Source of the DNA: Vibrio anguillarum
Lineage (GTDB): Bacteria; Pseudomonadota; Gammaproteobacteria; Enterobacterales; Vibrionaceae
Assembly (NCBI RefSeq): GCF_001989995.2
Contig: NZ_JAHGUP010000041.1
Span: forward strand, 1 to 63,240
Direction: 5' to 3'
DNA length: 63,240 bases
The stretch's first letter is position 1, and each line of letters starts with the position of its first letter. The position numbers and the translations under genes were made by a program. The notes beneath the pieces are model-generated. The model was given only the letters and a program-made list of their open reading frames with translations. It was not told the origin of the DNA and did no database searches. This document shows positions 1 through 8,922 of this stretch, piece after piece.

Positions 1-1674
1 GACGCCTTGGTGCTCAATGATGCCACGACGCACATCAAGCACGACCAGCACCTCACGGTGGATAATGACCAGTTTACGCACGTTAAACATAACCACCACC
101 TCACGGTGGAGGGCGAAAGCCGCGATAACATAACCAAAGATAACAGTGTAGAGATTAGCGGGTCAGTACAGCATAAAGTGGCCAAACTGACCGCGATACA
201 GACAGGGCGCGAAATCAGTCTTAAAGCGGGAGCTAAAATCGTTGTAGAAGCTGGGGCTGAAGTGACTTTAAAAGCGGGTGGCAGCTTTGTCAAAGTGGAT
301 GCCGGTGGCGTGCACATCGTTGGTCCTGCGATTAACCTCAATGCTGGCGGAAGTGCCGGCAGCGGTAGTGCTTATGGTGGGCAATCCGCCATGTTGGCAA
401 CCCCACTACTTGATATGAAAGCTCCGGTCGAATTACAAGCGAGTGCTATTAGTGCGACCATGCAAAGCGGCCAAGCGAATGTGATCACTCATTTTGAGGC
501 TGCCGCAGTACAATCCGCTGCGCAGAAATCATCTGCATCACCACAAAAGCAGTCAGAATCCAAGGCGGCAGAAAAGAGCGCTCAGGAAGAGAGCCAAAAA
601 GAGGATGCACAAAACGAAGATAAAGCGTCACTGCTACAATCGGATGTGTTGAAAGCTTCAGAAGAGCTGGAAAAATTAGCGAAGAAACAAGCCAGCGCTT
701 TCAGAAAAGGCAACAATGGCGAAGAAGTGAGCTTGATTCAGCAAGCGTTAATCAAAATGAAATTTGATTTGCAAGCCGATGGTGATTTCGGTAATAAAAC
801 CAAAACGGCCATCGAACAGTTTCAAAAAAGTTATCAACCTAGTCATCAAACGCATCCGTCATACAGCATTGGCCCCGTTGATGGTATTGTTGGCCAAGGC
901 ACTTTACTTGCACTGGATGAAGCTTTGATGGATGGTTGGATTTATGAAAATATTGATGGATATATCTATTCTCAAAATGGTGTCTTTTTAGGTAAAACAT
1001 TGAACCCATCAAATGTTGTTTACATTGCAGAATCAAAAGATAATTCTGGTAATTATATTAATGCTAAAGAGTTAATAAATATAACTCATGAAGAGTTTCA
1101 AATATCGTCCGCAATTGTTAAGCATGAAGGTACAGATGATAAATATCCAGATGAGTATATTTGGATTGCTCATTCAGCTAAAAATTATGCTACAAAAAAA
1201 GGTAAATCATTGTACCAGATGCTAATGACGAGTTATTCATCTGTCCCTAAAAGTGAGAAAATACCTCTATCATATTCTAAGGAAGATGTAACTTCTAATT
1301 TTGCAAGGAAAGCAGTAGCTAGTGTATATTTGAATCCTGATCCTACTGATGGTGCAACTCTTTGGGATGGAACAGACTTTATTGCATGGGGTCTTAATTC
1401 TCCTGATGGAACACCACAAAATAAATTTGAAGAATATTATCGAATTACTATCAATTCATCGACATATCAAGGTTTTCTTTCTTCACAGTTATTAAAGTAT
1501 AAAGGTGGGAAAGTAAAATATTATGGTAAGTATTATGACATTCCAAGTATGGTTTTTAAAGAGTCTAAAAATTGGACAAGCGGTGACTTTGTTTATGATA
1601 CAGGCTACTCAAGACGGAAGATGATTGTAGCTACTGGAACAAAAGGGCGGTCTATTTTTTGGAGGGTAATATAG
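1..1674 (+). CDS. Evolved VgrG, T6SS spike, C-terminal part (5' end outside window)
   Basis: The reading frame is open from the first base, so the gp27/gp5 head lies outside the window. Bases 1 to about 350 encode short beta repeats rich in H/D/N/V, typical of the VgrG gp5-like needle. A linker rich in Ala, Gln, Lys and Glu follows (about 480-700). Next is a peptidoglycan-binding_1-like domain (about 700-930, with GNNGEEV, a GDFGNKTK turn and IDGxxG-like VDGIVGQGT). The last ~245 residues form a separate C-terminal domain with an HEG motif (Glu codon at 1126), WDGTDF (about 1363-1380) and a terminal GRSIFW. I associate that pattern with peptidoglycan-hydrolase effectors, but this is recollection and not a search result. 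From about 910 onward the DNA is visibly more AT-rich, as expected for a swapped effector tip. The likely role is delivery of a periplasm-acting toxin into rivals. The VgrG identity is firm; the enzymatic activity is inferred. Confidence 0.85.
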   Translation, partial: DALVLNDATTHIKHDQHLTVDNDQFTHVKHNHHLTVEGESRDNITKDNSVEISGSVQHKVAKLTAIQTGREISLKAGAKIVVEAGAEVTLKAGGSFVKVDAGGVHIVGPAINLNAGGSAGSGSAYGGQSAMLATPLLDMKAPVELQASAISATMQSGQANVITHFEAAAVQSAAQKSSASPQKQSESKAAEKSAQEESQKEDAQNEDKASLLQSDVLKASEELEKLAKKQASAFRKGNNGEEVSLIQQALIKMKFDLQADGDFGNKTKTAIEQFQKSYQPSHQTHPSYSIGPVDGIVGQGTLLALDEALMDGWIYENIDGYIYSQNGVFLGKTLNPSNVVYIAESKDNSGNYINAKELINITHEEFQISSAIVKHEGTDDKYPDEYIWIAHSAKNYATKKGKSLYQMLMTSYSSVPKSEKIPLSYSKEDVTSNFARKAVASVYLNPDPTDGATLWDGTDFIAWGLNSPDGTPQNKFEEYYRITINSSTYQGFLSSQLLKYKGGKVKYYGKYYDIPSMVFKESKNWTSGDFVYDTGYSRRKMIVATGTKGRSIFWRVI

Positions 1675-1675
1675 A

Positions 1676-2260
1676 ATGAAGTTTTGTGTATTTTTGATGT
1701 CATTAGCAATATCACTTGGTAGTCAGGCTAATGATAAAGTAAGGTGTGATTCTTTAACTCATAGCCCATATGATTTTTATGATAAAGTTCCGTCTATATA
1801 TCAAGGAGATATTCAAACTATATCACCATATGTTAAGGTTGATGATACTCGTAAAGATTTTCTAAAGATAAATGATAGAGCTATAGATGTATGTGAGTAC
1901 GTAAATGAAGATAAGGATGAAGTAATTAGTTATTTGATATACTCTGGAGATGATGTTATTTTTTTAAATAATAATGCATTAGGAGATCTGGATTTAGAAC
2001 AAGGAGTAGTTTTCCGGTATATCCAATATGATGAAAAAGAATTAAAGATTTACTTTGAGTCTTCTGGTGGTGCTAGCGAGGATTATTCATCATTCGAATT
2101 TTATTTTTTGCCATATCAAAATGACTTCTTATTAAATAAAGTAATCAATAGCTATAATATTGAGGTTTCAGATGGATTTGATTTAGCAAAAAAAGAAATA
2201 ATTCTACCCGATACATATCTGAGCAAGTTTAATTTTGAATCGTTTTTAGACAGTTTATAA
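1676..2260 (+). CDS. Candidate periplasmic immunity protein for the VgrG effector
   Basis: This gene encodes 194 aa and starts one nucleotide after the VgrG stop codon, so translation is probably coupled. The N-terminus is a short signal peptide (MKFCVFLMSLAISLGSQA, cleavage likely before N-D-K), which sends the product to the periplasm where a cell-wall toxin would act. The rest is acidic, rich in Asp, Tyr and Phe, and matches no family I recognise. It shares the AT-rich composition of the VgrG C-terminal domain, so the two probably moved as a pair. The immunity role rests on position, export and composition. V. cholerae VgrG-3/TsiV3 has the same arrangement, but this protein is longer than TsiV3 as I remember it. 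Confidence 0.7.
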   Translation: MKFCVFLMSLAISLGSQANDKVRCDSLTHSPYDFYDKVPSIYQGDIQTISPYVKVDDTRKDFLKINDRAIDVCEYVNEDKDEVISYLIYSGDDVIFLNNNALGDLDLEQGVVFRYIQYDEKELKIYFESSGGASEDYSSFEFYFLPYQNDFLLNKVINSYNIEVSDGFDLAKKEIILPDTYLSKFNFESFLDSL

Positions 2261-2278
2261 ACTGTATTGTGGAACTTT

Positions 2279-2308
2279 GACATCCAGAGTTTACTCTGGG
2301 TGTCTTTT
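2279..2308 (+). terminator. Rho-independent terminator after the VgrG/immunity pair
   Basis: The arms GACATCCAGAGT and ACTCTGGGTGTC pair with one G-U wobble around a very short loop and are followed by TTTTCTT. The hairpin lies 18 nt after the immunity stop codon. Confidence 0.75.
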
Positions 2309-2312
2309 CTTC

Positions 2313-2573
2313 TCACAGCAAACAATATTTAACATAAGAACCAGCCTCATTCGCTGTCCAATCACCTTTTGGCTTGTCTTTCATATCTTCACACCACGCG
2401 TCGCTGCCAATTTGTGATTGGAAGACACAGTGCTTTGCATAATCCACCGCCTGCCCGGCGTTCCATTCGCCTTTTGGTTTCTCTTTCATATCTTGACACC
2501 ATGCTTCGCTGCCTACTTCTGAGCAGGCGGCGAGTGAGAATGCAGTAAACAATACCAAGGCTATTTTTTTCAT
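2313..2573 (-). CDS. Small lipoprotein with two DUF3012 repeats
   Basis: The 86-aa product begins with a lipoprotein signal (MKKIALVLFTAFSLAAC; Cys17 in a lipobox LAAC). The mature part holds two copies of a ~35-residue repeat, each with GS-(E/D)-AWC-(Q/E)-DMK-(E/D)-KPKG-(E/D)-W followed by a conserved Cys near the repeat end. This is the DUF3012 pattern, of unknown function, common in Vibrio and Shewanella. Each repeat holds two Cys, so one disulfide per repeat is plausible. It is convergent with the immunity gene and divergent from rbsD. The start is set by the signal peptide. Confidence 0.85.
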   Translation of the reverse strand: MKKIALVLFTAFSLAACSEVGSEAWCQDMKEKPKGEWNAGQAVDYAKHCVFQSQIGSDAWCEDMKDKPKGDWTANEAGSYVKYCLL

Positions 2574-2680
2574 GTTTGAGTTCCAAATGGATGCGATTTT
2601 TGTTCGGAGTGACTATACCGAAAATCACGGTCTCAGTGTTAATCCTATGCTAAAAATGGGCATCTAATGACAAATAACTC

Positions 2681-2696
2681 AGTGATAGTCCTCACT
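2681..2696. promoter_or_regulatory. Possible CRP site upstream of rbs
   Basis: AGTGATAGTCCTCACT contains GTGA and TCAC half-sites separated by 6 nt, the spacing of a CRP box. It lies about 90 bp upstream of the rbs operator. Outer positions deviate from consensus, so confidence is moderate at best. The rest of the 2574-2879 gap holds this site, the operator below and no ORF I can support. Confidence 0.4.
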
Positions 2697-2783
2697 CTTT
2701 TTTACTCCTCAGCTCACTAATCAACGATCAAAATCACATTACCTATTTTCGCATCGTGCAAATTATTTTTGCTACGCTAGGAT

Positions 2784-2803
2784 TCATCGAAACGTTTCGA
2801 TGA
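2784..2803. promoter_or_regulatory. RbsR operator, 20-bp perfect palindrome
   Basis: TCATCGAAACGTTTCGATGA is a perfect palindrome centred on CG, with the CGAAACGTTTCG core known for RbsR/PurR-type LacI-family repressors. It lies about 77 bp before the rbsD start codon. The cognate repressor is encoded at the end of the same operon, giving an autoregulatory loop. Confidence 0.85.
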
Positions 2804-2879
2804 GATTTTCTTGAACGATTCAAGAGTGATAGAAAGGTGTCAAAAAGCGAAACATAAAGCCTAACGTGAAGGTATAACA

Positions 2880-3299
2880 ATGAAAAAAAGTACCCTATTA
2901 AATTCAGAACTCTCTTACTTGGTGGCTACTTTAGGGCATACCGACGAAATCACAATTTGTGATGCCGGTTTGCCCATTCCTGATGAAGTGCAGCGTATTG
3001 ATTTAGCATTAACTCACGGTATTCCCGGTTTTATTGACACGGTCCGCGTGATTCTTTCTGAATCTCAAATTGAAGGTGTGATCATTGCTGAAGAGTTTGC
3101 ACAAGTAAGCCCTGAGCATCACAAAGCACTGCTTGCTGAGCTGAAAGCGGAAGAGGAGTTATGCGAGAAAGCGATTGCTGTCACTTACCTCTCTCATCAA
3201 GATTTTAAAGAGCGCACTATGCGCAGCCGCGCCGTGGTAAGAACAGGCGAATGCACGCCGTATGCGAATGTTATTTTTCAAGCAGGCGTCGTGTTTTAA
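2880..3299 (+). CDS. rbsD: D-ribose pyranase
   Basis: This 139-aa protein has the usual RbsD length. The family interconverts beta-pyranose and beta-furanose ribose so that ribokinase receives the furanose form. Family hallmarks visible are an early H-T-D-E segment (LGHTDEITICDAGLPIP) and the C-terminal R-T-G-E-C-T-P-Y-A-N motif. The start is preceded by GAAGG at a suitable distance. It is the first gene of rbsDACBKR, 20 nt before rbsA, and sits directly behind the palindromic operator. Confidence 0.96.
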   Translation: MKKSTLLNSELSYLVATLGHTDEITICDAGLPIPDEVQRIDLALTHGIPGFIDTVRVILSESQIEGVIIAEEFAQVSPEHHKALLAELKAEEELCEKAIAVTYLSHQDFKERTMRSRAVVRTGECTPYANVIFQAGVVF

Positions 3300-3319
3300 G
3301 CCGCGATTGAGGATCCACT

Positions 3320-4825
3320 ATGACTCAAGCAATTTTAGCGCTCAGTGAGATTGAAAAAGCGTTCCCCGGCGTGAAAGCGCTCGATAAAGCTAGCCTCAAT
3401 GTTTACCCCGGCCGCGTGATGGCGTTGATGGGCGAAAACGGCGCGGGTAAATCAACCTTAATGAAAGTGTTGACGGGTATCTATTCATTGGATGCGGGTT
3501 CTATCACTTACCAAGGAAAACCAGCCGCCTTTAAAGGCCCACGAGATTCACAACAAGCAGGCATCAGCATTATTCACCAAGAGTTGAATTTGATTCCGGA
3601 ATTAACTATTGCTGAAAACATTTTTCTAGGCAGAGAGATAACCGGTGCGATGGGGCGAATTTTATGGAATGAAATGTACCAAGCAGCCGACAAACTACTG
3701 GCTCGCTTAAATGTTAAACACAGCTCCAAGACCTTGTTGGGTGACTTAAGCCTTGGTGAGCAACAGATGGTTGAGATTGCAAAAGCGCTCTCATTTGAGT
3801 CGAAAGTGATCATCATGGATGAGCCGACGGATGCGCTGACGGATACCGAAACTGAATCGTTATTTAATGTGATTAACGAGCTGCGTGAACAAGGTTGCGG
3901 CATTGTTTATATCTCACATCGGTTGAAAGAAATTTTTGAAATTTGTGACGACATTACTGTGTTACGTGATGGCAAATTCATTGGCCAGTGCAAAGTGTCT
4001 GACACCAATGAAGATGGCCTGATTGAGATGATGGTCGGCCGGAAATTAGAAGAGCAGTACCCACGTATTGAGGTAAAGCACGGCGACACTTGCCTTGAAG
4101 TGATAGGCCTCACGGGTTCAGGTGTGCATGACATTAATTTTACGCTCAAACGAGGTGAAATCCTCGGTGTCTCGGGTTTGATGGGCGCAGGGCGCACTGA
4201 ATTAATGAAAGTGATTTACGGCGCGCTGCCCAGTGAGCGAGGCGTGATTAACCTTGAGAACAAAACCATCAACCCAGTCAGCCCACAAGATGGCCTTGCA
4301 AACGGTATCGCGTATATTTCGGAAGATCGCAAAGGGGACGGTTTGGTTCTTGGCCTGTCGGTGAAAGAGAACATGTCACTGTGTGCGTTGAATAAATTTA
4401 GCAAAGGTGTACAGATTCAACACAGTGATGAAGTCATCGCAGTGGAAGATTTCATTCGCCTATTCAACATCAAAACGCCATCTCGTGATCAAATCATTGG
4501 CAATTTATCCGGTGGCAATCAGCAAAAAGTAGCGATTGCCAAAGGGTTGATGACACGCCCTAAAGTCTTGATTTTGGATGAACCCACACGCGGGGTTGAC
4601 GTGGGAGCCAAAAAAGAGATTTACCAATTGATTAACCAATTTAAAGCCGAAGGGATGAGTATTATTTTGGTCTCGTCAGAGATGCCAGAAGTGCTAGGGA
4701 TGAGTGACCGAATTTTGGTGATGCATGAGGGTCGAATCAGCGGCGAATTCAGTGCCAAACAAGCCAACCAAGAGATTCTACTCGCCTGTGCGGTAGGCAA
4801 AAAGATCAATGAGGAAGCAGCATGA
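3320..4825 (+). CDS. rbsA: Ribose ABC transporter, ATP-binding protein
   Basis: The 501-aa protein contains two fused ABC domains, as in all RbsA/MglA-type sugar ATPases. The first has Walker [10 protein letters not shown] (residues 38-46), signature LSLGEQQ and Walker [11 protein letters not shown]. In the second half the Walker A is degenerate (GLMGAGRTE), while signature LSGGNQQK and Walker [12 protein letters not shown] are intact. That asymmetry is normal for this family. It powers ribose import through RbsC. The stop overlaps the rbsC start by 4 nt (ATGA), indicating translational coupling. Length and motifs show an intact gene. Confidence 0.97.
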   Translation: MTQAILALSEIEKAFPGVKALDKASLNVYPGRVMALMGENGAGKSTLMKVLTGIYSLDAGSITYQGKPAAFKGPRDSQQAGISIIHQELNLIPELTIAENIFLGREITGAMGRILWNEMYQAADKLLARLNVKHSSKTLLGDLSLGEQQMVEIAKALSFESKVIIMDEPTDALTDTETESLFNVINELREQGCGIVYISHRLKEIFEICDDITVLRDGKFIGQCKVSDTNEDGLIEMMVGRKLEEQYPRIEVKHGDTCLEVIGLTGSGVHDINFTLKRGEILGVSGLMGAGRTELMKVIYGALPSERGVINLENKTINPVSPQDGLANGIAYISEDRKGDGLVLGLSVKENMSLCALNKFSKGVQIQHSDEVIAVEDFIRLFNIKTPSRDQIIGNLSGGNQQKVAIAKGLMTRPKVLILDEPTRGVDVGAKKEIYQLINQFKAEGMSIILVSSEMPEVLGMSDRILVMHEGRISGEFSAKQANQEILLACAVGKKINEEAA

Positions 4826-5805
4826 GCAGTAACAGCATGAGTAATTCAACCCAAACTAACCGCAGAAAATGGATCAGTAAAGAGTGGCTCATTGAGCAAA
4901 AATCACTGATTGCTTTGCTTTTTTTAGTGGTCGTTGTCTCTTTTTTAAACCCTAATTTCTTCACGGTTGACAACATACTGAACATTTTGCGCCAAACCTC
5001 AGTCAACGCCATTATCGCTGTGGGGATGACCTTGGTTATTCTAACGGCAGGTATCGATTTGAGTGTTGGCTCGGTACTGGCGTTGTGCGGCGCTTTTGCT
5101 GCAACCATGATTGGTCTTGAGATTCCTGTCATTATCGCAGTCCCTACAGCGCTACTTGCTGGCGCGGCACTGGGTGCGATTAGCGGCATCATTATCGCCA
5201 AAGGTAAAGTGCAGGCGTTTATTGCCACCTTAGTCACTATGACCTTACTGCGTGGTGTGACCATGGTTTATACCGATGGGCGTCCAATTTCGACAGGTTT
5301 TACCGATACTGCAGATGCTTTTGCTTGGTTTGGTACAGGTTACGCATTGGGTATTCCCGTTCCGGTGTGGATGATGGTGGTAGTCTTTGCTGCGGTTTGG
5401 TACTTACTCAACCATACACGTTTTGGCCGCTATGTTTACGCGCTAGGTGGCAATGAGTCTGCGACGCGATTGTCAGGTATTAATGTGGATCGCGTGAAAA
5501 TTGGTGTGTACGCCATCTGTGGTCTATTGGCTGCGCTGGCTGGCATCATCGTCACGTCTCGCCTCTCTTCTGCGCAACCGACTGCTGGTATGGGTTATGA
5601 GCTGGATGCCATCGCTGCCGTCGTACTTGGTGGTACCAGCTTGATGGGTGGTAAAGGACGCATTATGGGCACGTTAATTGGGGCGCTGATCATCGGCTTT
5701 CTTAATAACGCGCTGAACCTGCTTGATGTCTCTTCTTACTACCAAATGATTGCGAAAGCCGTGGTTATTTTGCTCGCGGTACTCGTGGATAACAAAAATA
5801 AGTAA
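4822..5805 (+). CDS. rbsC: Ribose ABC transporter, permease
   Basis: The 327-aa inner-membrane protein has a short cytoplasmic N-terminus and then multiple hydrophobic helices. It carries the BPD_transp_2 signatures [16 protein letters not shown] and [19 protein letters not shown], the cytoplasmic loop that contacts RbsA. It forms the ribose channel with RbsA and receives ribose from RbsB. The start used is the ATG overlapping the rbsA stop. A second in-frame ATG lies five codons downstream and cannot be excluded. Confidence 0.96.
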   Translation: MSSNSMSNSTQTNRRKWISKEWLIEQKSLIALLFLVVVVSFLNPNFFTVDNILNILRQTSVNAIIAVGMTLVILTAGIDLSVGSVLALCGAFAATMIGLEIPVIIAVPTALLAGAALGAISGIIIAKGKVQAFIATLVTMTLLRGVTMVYTDGRPISTGFTDTADAFAWFGTGYALGIPVPVWMMVVVFAAVWYLLNHTRFGRYVYALGGNESATRLSGINVDRVKIGVYAICGLLAALAGIIVTSRLSSAQPTAGMGYELDAIAAVVLGGTSLMGGKGRIMGTLIGALIIGFLNNALNLLDVSSYYQMIAKAVVILLAVLVDNKNK

Positions 5806-5820
5806 CACGATAGAAAACCT

Positions 5821-5855
5821 CCGTTTTAAAGCGAGCCATATTAGCTTTAAAACGG
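5821..5855 (+). promoter_or_regulatory. Intercistronic hairpin between rbsC and rbsB
   Basis: A perfect 12-bp stem (CCGTTTTAAAGC / GCTTTAAAACGG) with an 11-nt loop starts 16 nt after rbsC and ends 23 nt before the rbsB start. No U-run follows it, so it looks more like an mRNA processing or stabilising element than a terminator. Such an element could raise binding-protein output relative to the permease. Confidence 0.7.
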
Positions 5856-5878
5856 CCCCTACAAAAAGGACTATAAAG

Positions 5879-6757
5879 ATGAAAAAACTTGCAACTTTAA
5901 TCTCTGCTGCTCTACTTTCCACCACTGCCTCTGTGGCTGCGCATGCGCAAGACACCATGGCGATTGTACTATCCACTCTGAACAACCCATTTTTTGTCAC
6001 CATGAAAGATGGCGCAGAAGCGAAAGCGAAAGAGTTAGGCTACAACCTGATCGTCTTGGATTCACAAAATGATCCAAGCAAAGAGCTATCAAACGTAGAA
6101 GACTTAACCGTTCGTGGCGTTAAAGCGATTTTGATCAACCCAACCGATTCTGATGCCGTCTCTAACGCCATCCGTATGGCCAACCGCGCTAAAGTGCCAG
6201 TGTTGACACTGGATCGCGGTGCAAGCCGTGGTGATGTTGTGAGCCACATCGCTTCTGATAACGTAGTCGGTGGTGAAATGGCCGGTCACTTTATCGTCGA
6301 AAAAATCGGTGCAAAAGCCAAAGTTATTCAACTGGAAGGGATTGCTGGCACATCGGCCGCTCGTGAGCGTGGAGAAGGTTTCATGAACGCGGTGAAAGGC
6401 AGTGAAATGGAACTGCTTGCTAGCCAGCCTGCTGATTTTGACCGCACTAAAGGTTTGAATGTAATGGAAAACCTGCTAGCGGCAAACCCAGATGTTCAAG
6501 CCGTATTTGCCCAAAATGATGAAATGGCATTGGGTGCACTTCGCGCCGTTCAAGCATCAGGCAAAGAGGTGATGATCATCGGTTTTGATGGTACCGACGA
6601 TGGTATCGCGGCGGTAGAACGCGGCCAACTTGCTGCGACTGTTGCTCAACAACCAGACATGATCGGTGCACTTGGCATTGAAACGGCCGATAAAATGCTA
6701 AAAGGCGAACAAGTGGATGAGTACATTCCGGTTCCTCTAAAAATCATCAGCAAATAA
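5879..6757 (+). CDS. rbsB: Ribose-binding periplasmic protein
   Basis: The 292-aa product begins with a signal peptide ([24 protein letters not shown], cleavage after AHA) and continues as a type I periplasmic sugar-binding protein (opening [14 protein letters not shown], then [14 protein letters not shown] and [11 protein letters not shown]). It delivers ribose to RbsAC and in enterics also to the Trg chemoreceptor. The frame is open further upstream, but the start at 5879 is chosen because it yields the signal peptide and follows an AAAAGGA ribosome-binding site. Confidence 0.96.
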   Translation: MKKLATLISAALLSTTASVAAHAQDTMAIVLSTLNNPFFVTMKDGAEAKAKELGYNLIVLDSQNDPSKELSNVEDLTVRGVKAILINPTDSDAVSNAIRMANRAKVPVLTLDRGASRGDVVSHIASDNVVGGEMAGHFIVEKIGAKAKVIQLEGIAGTSAARERGEGFMNAVKGSEMELLASQPADFDRTKGLNVMENLLAANPDVQAVFAQNDEMALGALRAVQASGKEVMIIGFDGTDDGIAAVERGQLAATVAQQPDMIGALGIETADKMLKGEQVDEYIPVPLKIISK

Positions 6758-6767
6758 TCTTTGCTGT

Positions 6768-6801
6768 AGGTAGCTCTTTACTGGCTCGTAGAGAGCTACC
6801 T
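6768..6801 (+). promoter_or_regulatory. Hairpin between rbsB and rbsK
   Basis: AGGTAGCTCT and AGAGCTACCT form a perfect 10-bp stem around a 14-nt loop, followed by CTTCTATAA. The U-run is weak, so this may be a partial terminator or a 3' stabiliser that lowers rbsK/rbsR expression relative to rbsB. It sits in the largest gap of the operon (175 nt before rbsK). Confidence 0.6.
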
Positions 6802-6932
6802 CTTCTATAACCCCTCAGCCATTAATAACCAGTAATCAGGCTCGATAGGTTTGTTTTTTCAGGTGAAGCCACAAAAGCCAAACCTCTCCAGCTCTATTTC
6901 AAACATGTTCACTCATGAACAAAGGACAAATT

Positions 6933-7850
6933 ATGAATCAGTTAGTGGTATTAGGTAGTGTTAACGCTGACCATGTTTTGCAAGTGCCTTCATTTCCTCG
7001 CCCGGGCGAGACGCTGCATGGTCGTCATTATCAAGTTATTCCCGGTGGTAAAGGGGCCAACCAAGCTGTAGCGGCCGCGCGATTAAAAGCGGACATTGGT
7101 TTTATTGCCTGCGTGGGTGACGATGCATTCGGTATCAATATTCGTGAGAATTTTAAGCTCGATGGTATCAACATTGCGGGAGTTAAAATGCAGCCCAATT
7201 GTCCGACGGGCATCGCGATGATCCAAGTCTCGGACAGCGGAGAAAACAGCATCTGTATTTCGGCAGAGGCGAATGACAAGCTGACGGCTGATGCCATTGA
7301 AGCGGATTTAGCCGCCATTGGCGCGGCCAAATATTTGTTGATGCAACTAGAAACGCCAATCGATGGCATTATTAAAGCTGCGCAAATCGCCAAACAAAAT
7401 CGTACCAATGTGATTTTAAACCCAGCGCCTGCCCGAGATCTGCCTGATACTCTGCTAGAATGTGTCGATGTGATCACGCCAAACGAAACGGAAGCGCAGC
7501 GCTTAACGGGGATCACGGTTGATGATGATCACACGGCGCAATTAGCGGCCAATGAACTGCATAAAAAAGGGATTGAAATCGTCTTGATCACCTTAGGTGC
7601 AAAAGGCGTTTGGCTAAGCCAAAATGGACGTGGTCAACTGATTGCTGGTTTTAAAGTCGATGTGACAGACACCACCGCGGCAGGTGATACGTTTAACGGT
7701 GCTTTGGTAACGGGTTTGTTGGAAGATATGCCTTTAGAATCAGCCATTAAATTTGCGCATGCTGCGGCAGCCATTTCTGTTACCCGTTTTGGCGCGCAAA
7801 CCTCAATACCCACCCGAGTAGAGGTGGACGCGTTTCTCGCTCAGAATTAA
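6933..7850 (+). CDS. rbsK: Ribokinase
   Basis: The 305-aa PfkB-family kinase phosphorylates D-ribose to ribose 5-phosphate in the cytoplasm. It shows the N-terminal LGSVNADHV strand, the substrate loop GGKGANQAVAAARL, the NPAPA segment and the C-terminal anion-hole motif DTTAAGDTFNGAL with the catalytic Asp. An ATG six codons upstream is in frame, but the start at 6933 has the better ribosome-binding site (AAAGGACAA). It feeds the non-oxidative pentose phosphate route, and the oxidative arm is encoded nearby (gnd-pgl-zwf). Confidence 0.96.
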   Translation: MNQLVVLGSVNADHVLQVPSFPRPGETLHGRHYQVIPGGKGANQAVAAARLKADIGFIACVGDDAFGINIRENFKLDGINIAGVKMQPNCPTGIAMIQVSDSGENSICISAEANDKLTADAIEADLAAIGAAKYLLMQLETPIDGIIKAAQIAKQNRTNVILNPAPARDLPDTLLECVDVITPNETEAQRLTGITVDDDHTAQLAANELHKKGIEIVLITLGAKGVWLSQNGRGQLIAGFKVDVTDTTAAGDTFNGALVTGLLEDMPLESAIKFAHAAAAISVTRFGAQTSIPTRVEVDAFLAQN

Positions 7851-7869
7851 TAGAATAGGAAAAACAGAC

Positions 7870-8877
7870 ATGGCGACAATGAAAGATATTGCAAGATTAG
7901 CCGGCGTATCCACGTCTACCGTCAGCCATGTCATTAATAAATCTCGCTATGTGAGCGATGAAATTGCTGAGCGTGTCAATAAAGCCGCGCAAGATCTGAA
8001 CTATGCCCCGTCAGCATTGGCTCGCAGTCTCAAAATGAACCGAACGCGCACCATTGGTATGTTAGTGACCACTTCGACTAACCCCTTTTTTGGCGAAGTG
8101 GTCAAAGGGGTAGAGCGCAGTTGCTATCACAAAGGTTATAACCTTATTTTGTGTAATACCGAAGGAGATAGCCAGCGGATGCAAGCCTCTATCAACACGC
8201 TGCTGCAAAAGCGCGTTGATGGCTTACTTTTGATGTGCTCCACCTTAGAAGGTGAGCGGATTGACGTTTTTGAACGCTACCCAGATATCCCTGTCGTGGT
8301 GATGGATTGGGGCCCAATGCTCTTCCCTAGCGATAAAATACAAGATAACTCTTTACGTGGTGGTTATATTGCGGCGAACTATTTGATTGAGTGCGGTCAT
8401 AAAAAAATCGGTTGCATTACCGGGCCATTGATTCGTCATCAAGCTCAGATGCGTTATGAAGGTTATAAGCGCGCTGTCTTGGAAGCAGGTTTGGACATTC
8501 ACCCCAATTGGATTGTGGAATCCGATTTTGAATGTGAAGGTGGCTACGAAGCGTTCAATAAAATGTTAGCCAAAGGGCCATTGCCGAGTGCGATTTTTGT
8601 CTCTAATGACATGATGGCAATGGGTGTGATTAATGCAGTTAATGAAAAAGGGATCCGCATTCCTGAAGATCTTTCGCTGATGGGGTATGACGATATTCAC
8701 ATCGCCCGTTTTATGTCGCCAGCTCTAACCACTATTCATCAACCCAAATATCGTTTAGGTAAAGCGGCAGTTGACACCTTACTTGCCCGTTTAGAAAACG
8801 AAGCGCTCGAACCGCAAATTGTCCAATTAGAGCCGACTTTAGTGGTGCGTAAAAGCATCAAAATGATGAACAAGTAG
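7870..8877 (+). CDS. rbsR: Ribose operon repressor, LacI family
   Basis: The 335-aa regulator has a LacI-type HTH at residues 1-50 (MATMKDIARLAGVSTSTVSHVINKS) and a periplasmic-binding-protein-like sensor domain (MLVTTSTNPFF, FVSNDMMAMG, GYDDIHIARFMSPALTTIHQP). It is the last gene of rbsDACBKR, 19 nt after rbsK. The expected ligand is ribose and the expected target is the 20-bp palindrome upstream of rbsD. Confidence 0.95.
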   Translation: MATMKDIARLAGVSTSTVSHVINKSRYVSDEIAERVNKAAQDLNYAPSALARSLKMNRTRTIGMLVTTSTNPFFGEVVKGVERSCYHKGYNLILCNTEGDSQRMQASINTLLQKRVDGLLLMCSTLEGERIDVFERYPDIPVVVMDWGPMLFPSDKIQDNSLRGGYIAANYLIECGHKKIGCITGPLIRHQAQMRYEGYKRAVLEAGLDIHPNWIVESDFECEGGYEAFNKMLAKGPLPSAIFVSNDMMAMGVINAVNEKGIRIPEDLSLMGYDDIHIARFMSPALTTIHQPKYRLGKAAVDTLLARLENEALEPQIVQLEPTLVVRKSIKMMNK

Positions 8878-8881
8878 ATGG

Positions 8882-8912
8882 AAAAATCCCTCTCTTTACT
8901 AAAGAGAGGGAT
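8882..8912 (-). terminator. Terminator between rbsR and the DsbA-like gene
   Basis: A perfect 12-bp stem (ATCCCTCTCTTT / AAAGAGAGGGAT) with a 3-nt loop is flanked on its left by AAAAA, giving a T-run on the minus strand. It therefore terminates the leftward DsbA-like transcript. It may also help to stop rightward rbs transcription, although no U-run exists on that strand. Confidence 0.75.
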
Positions 8913-8922
8913 GAGGCACTAA

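Noticed and set aside
5674..6003. 109-aa minus-strand ORF across the rbsC-rbsB junction
   Set aside because: It overlaps two solid genes and the intercistronic hairpin, and its sequence has no protein character.
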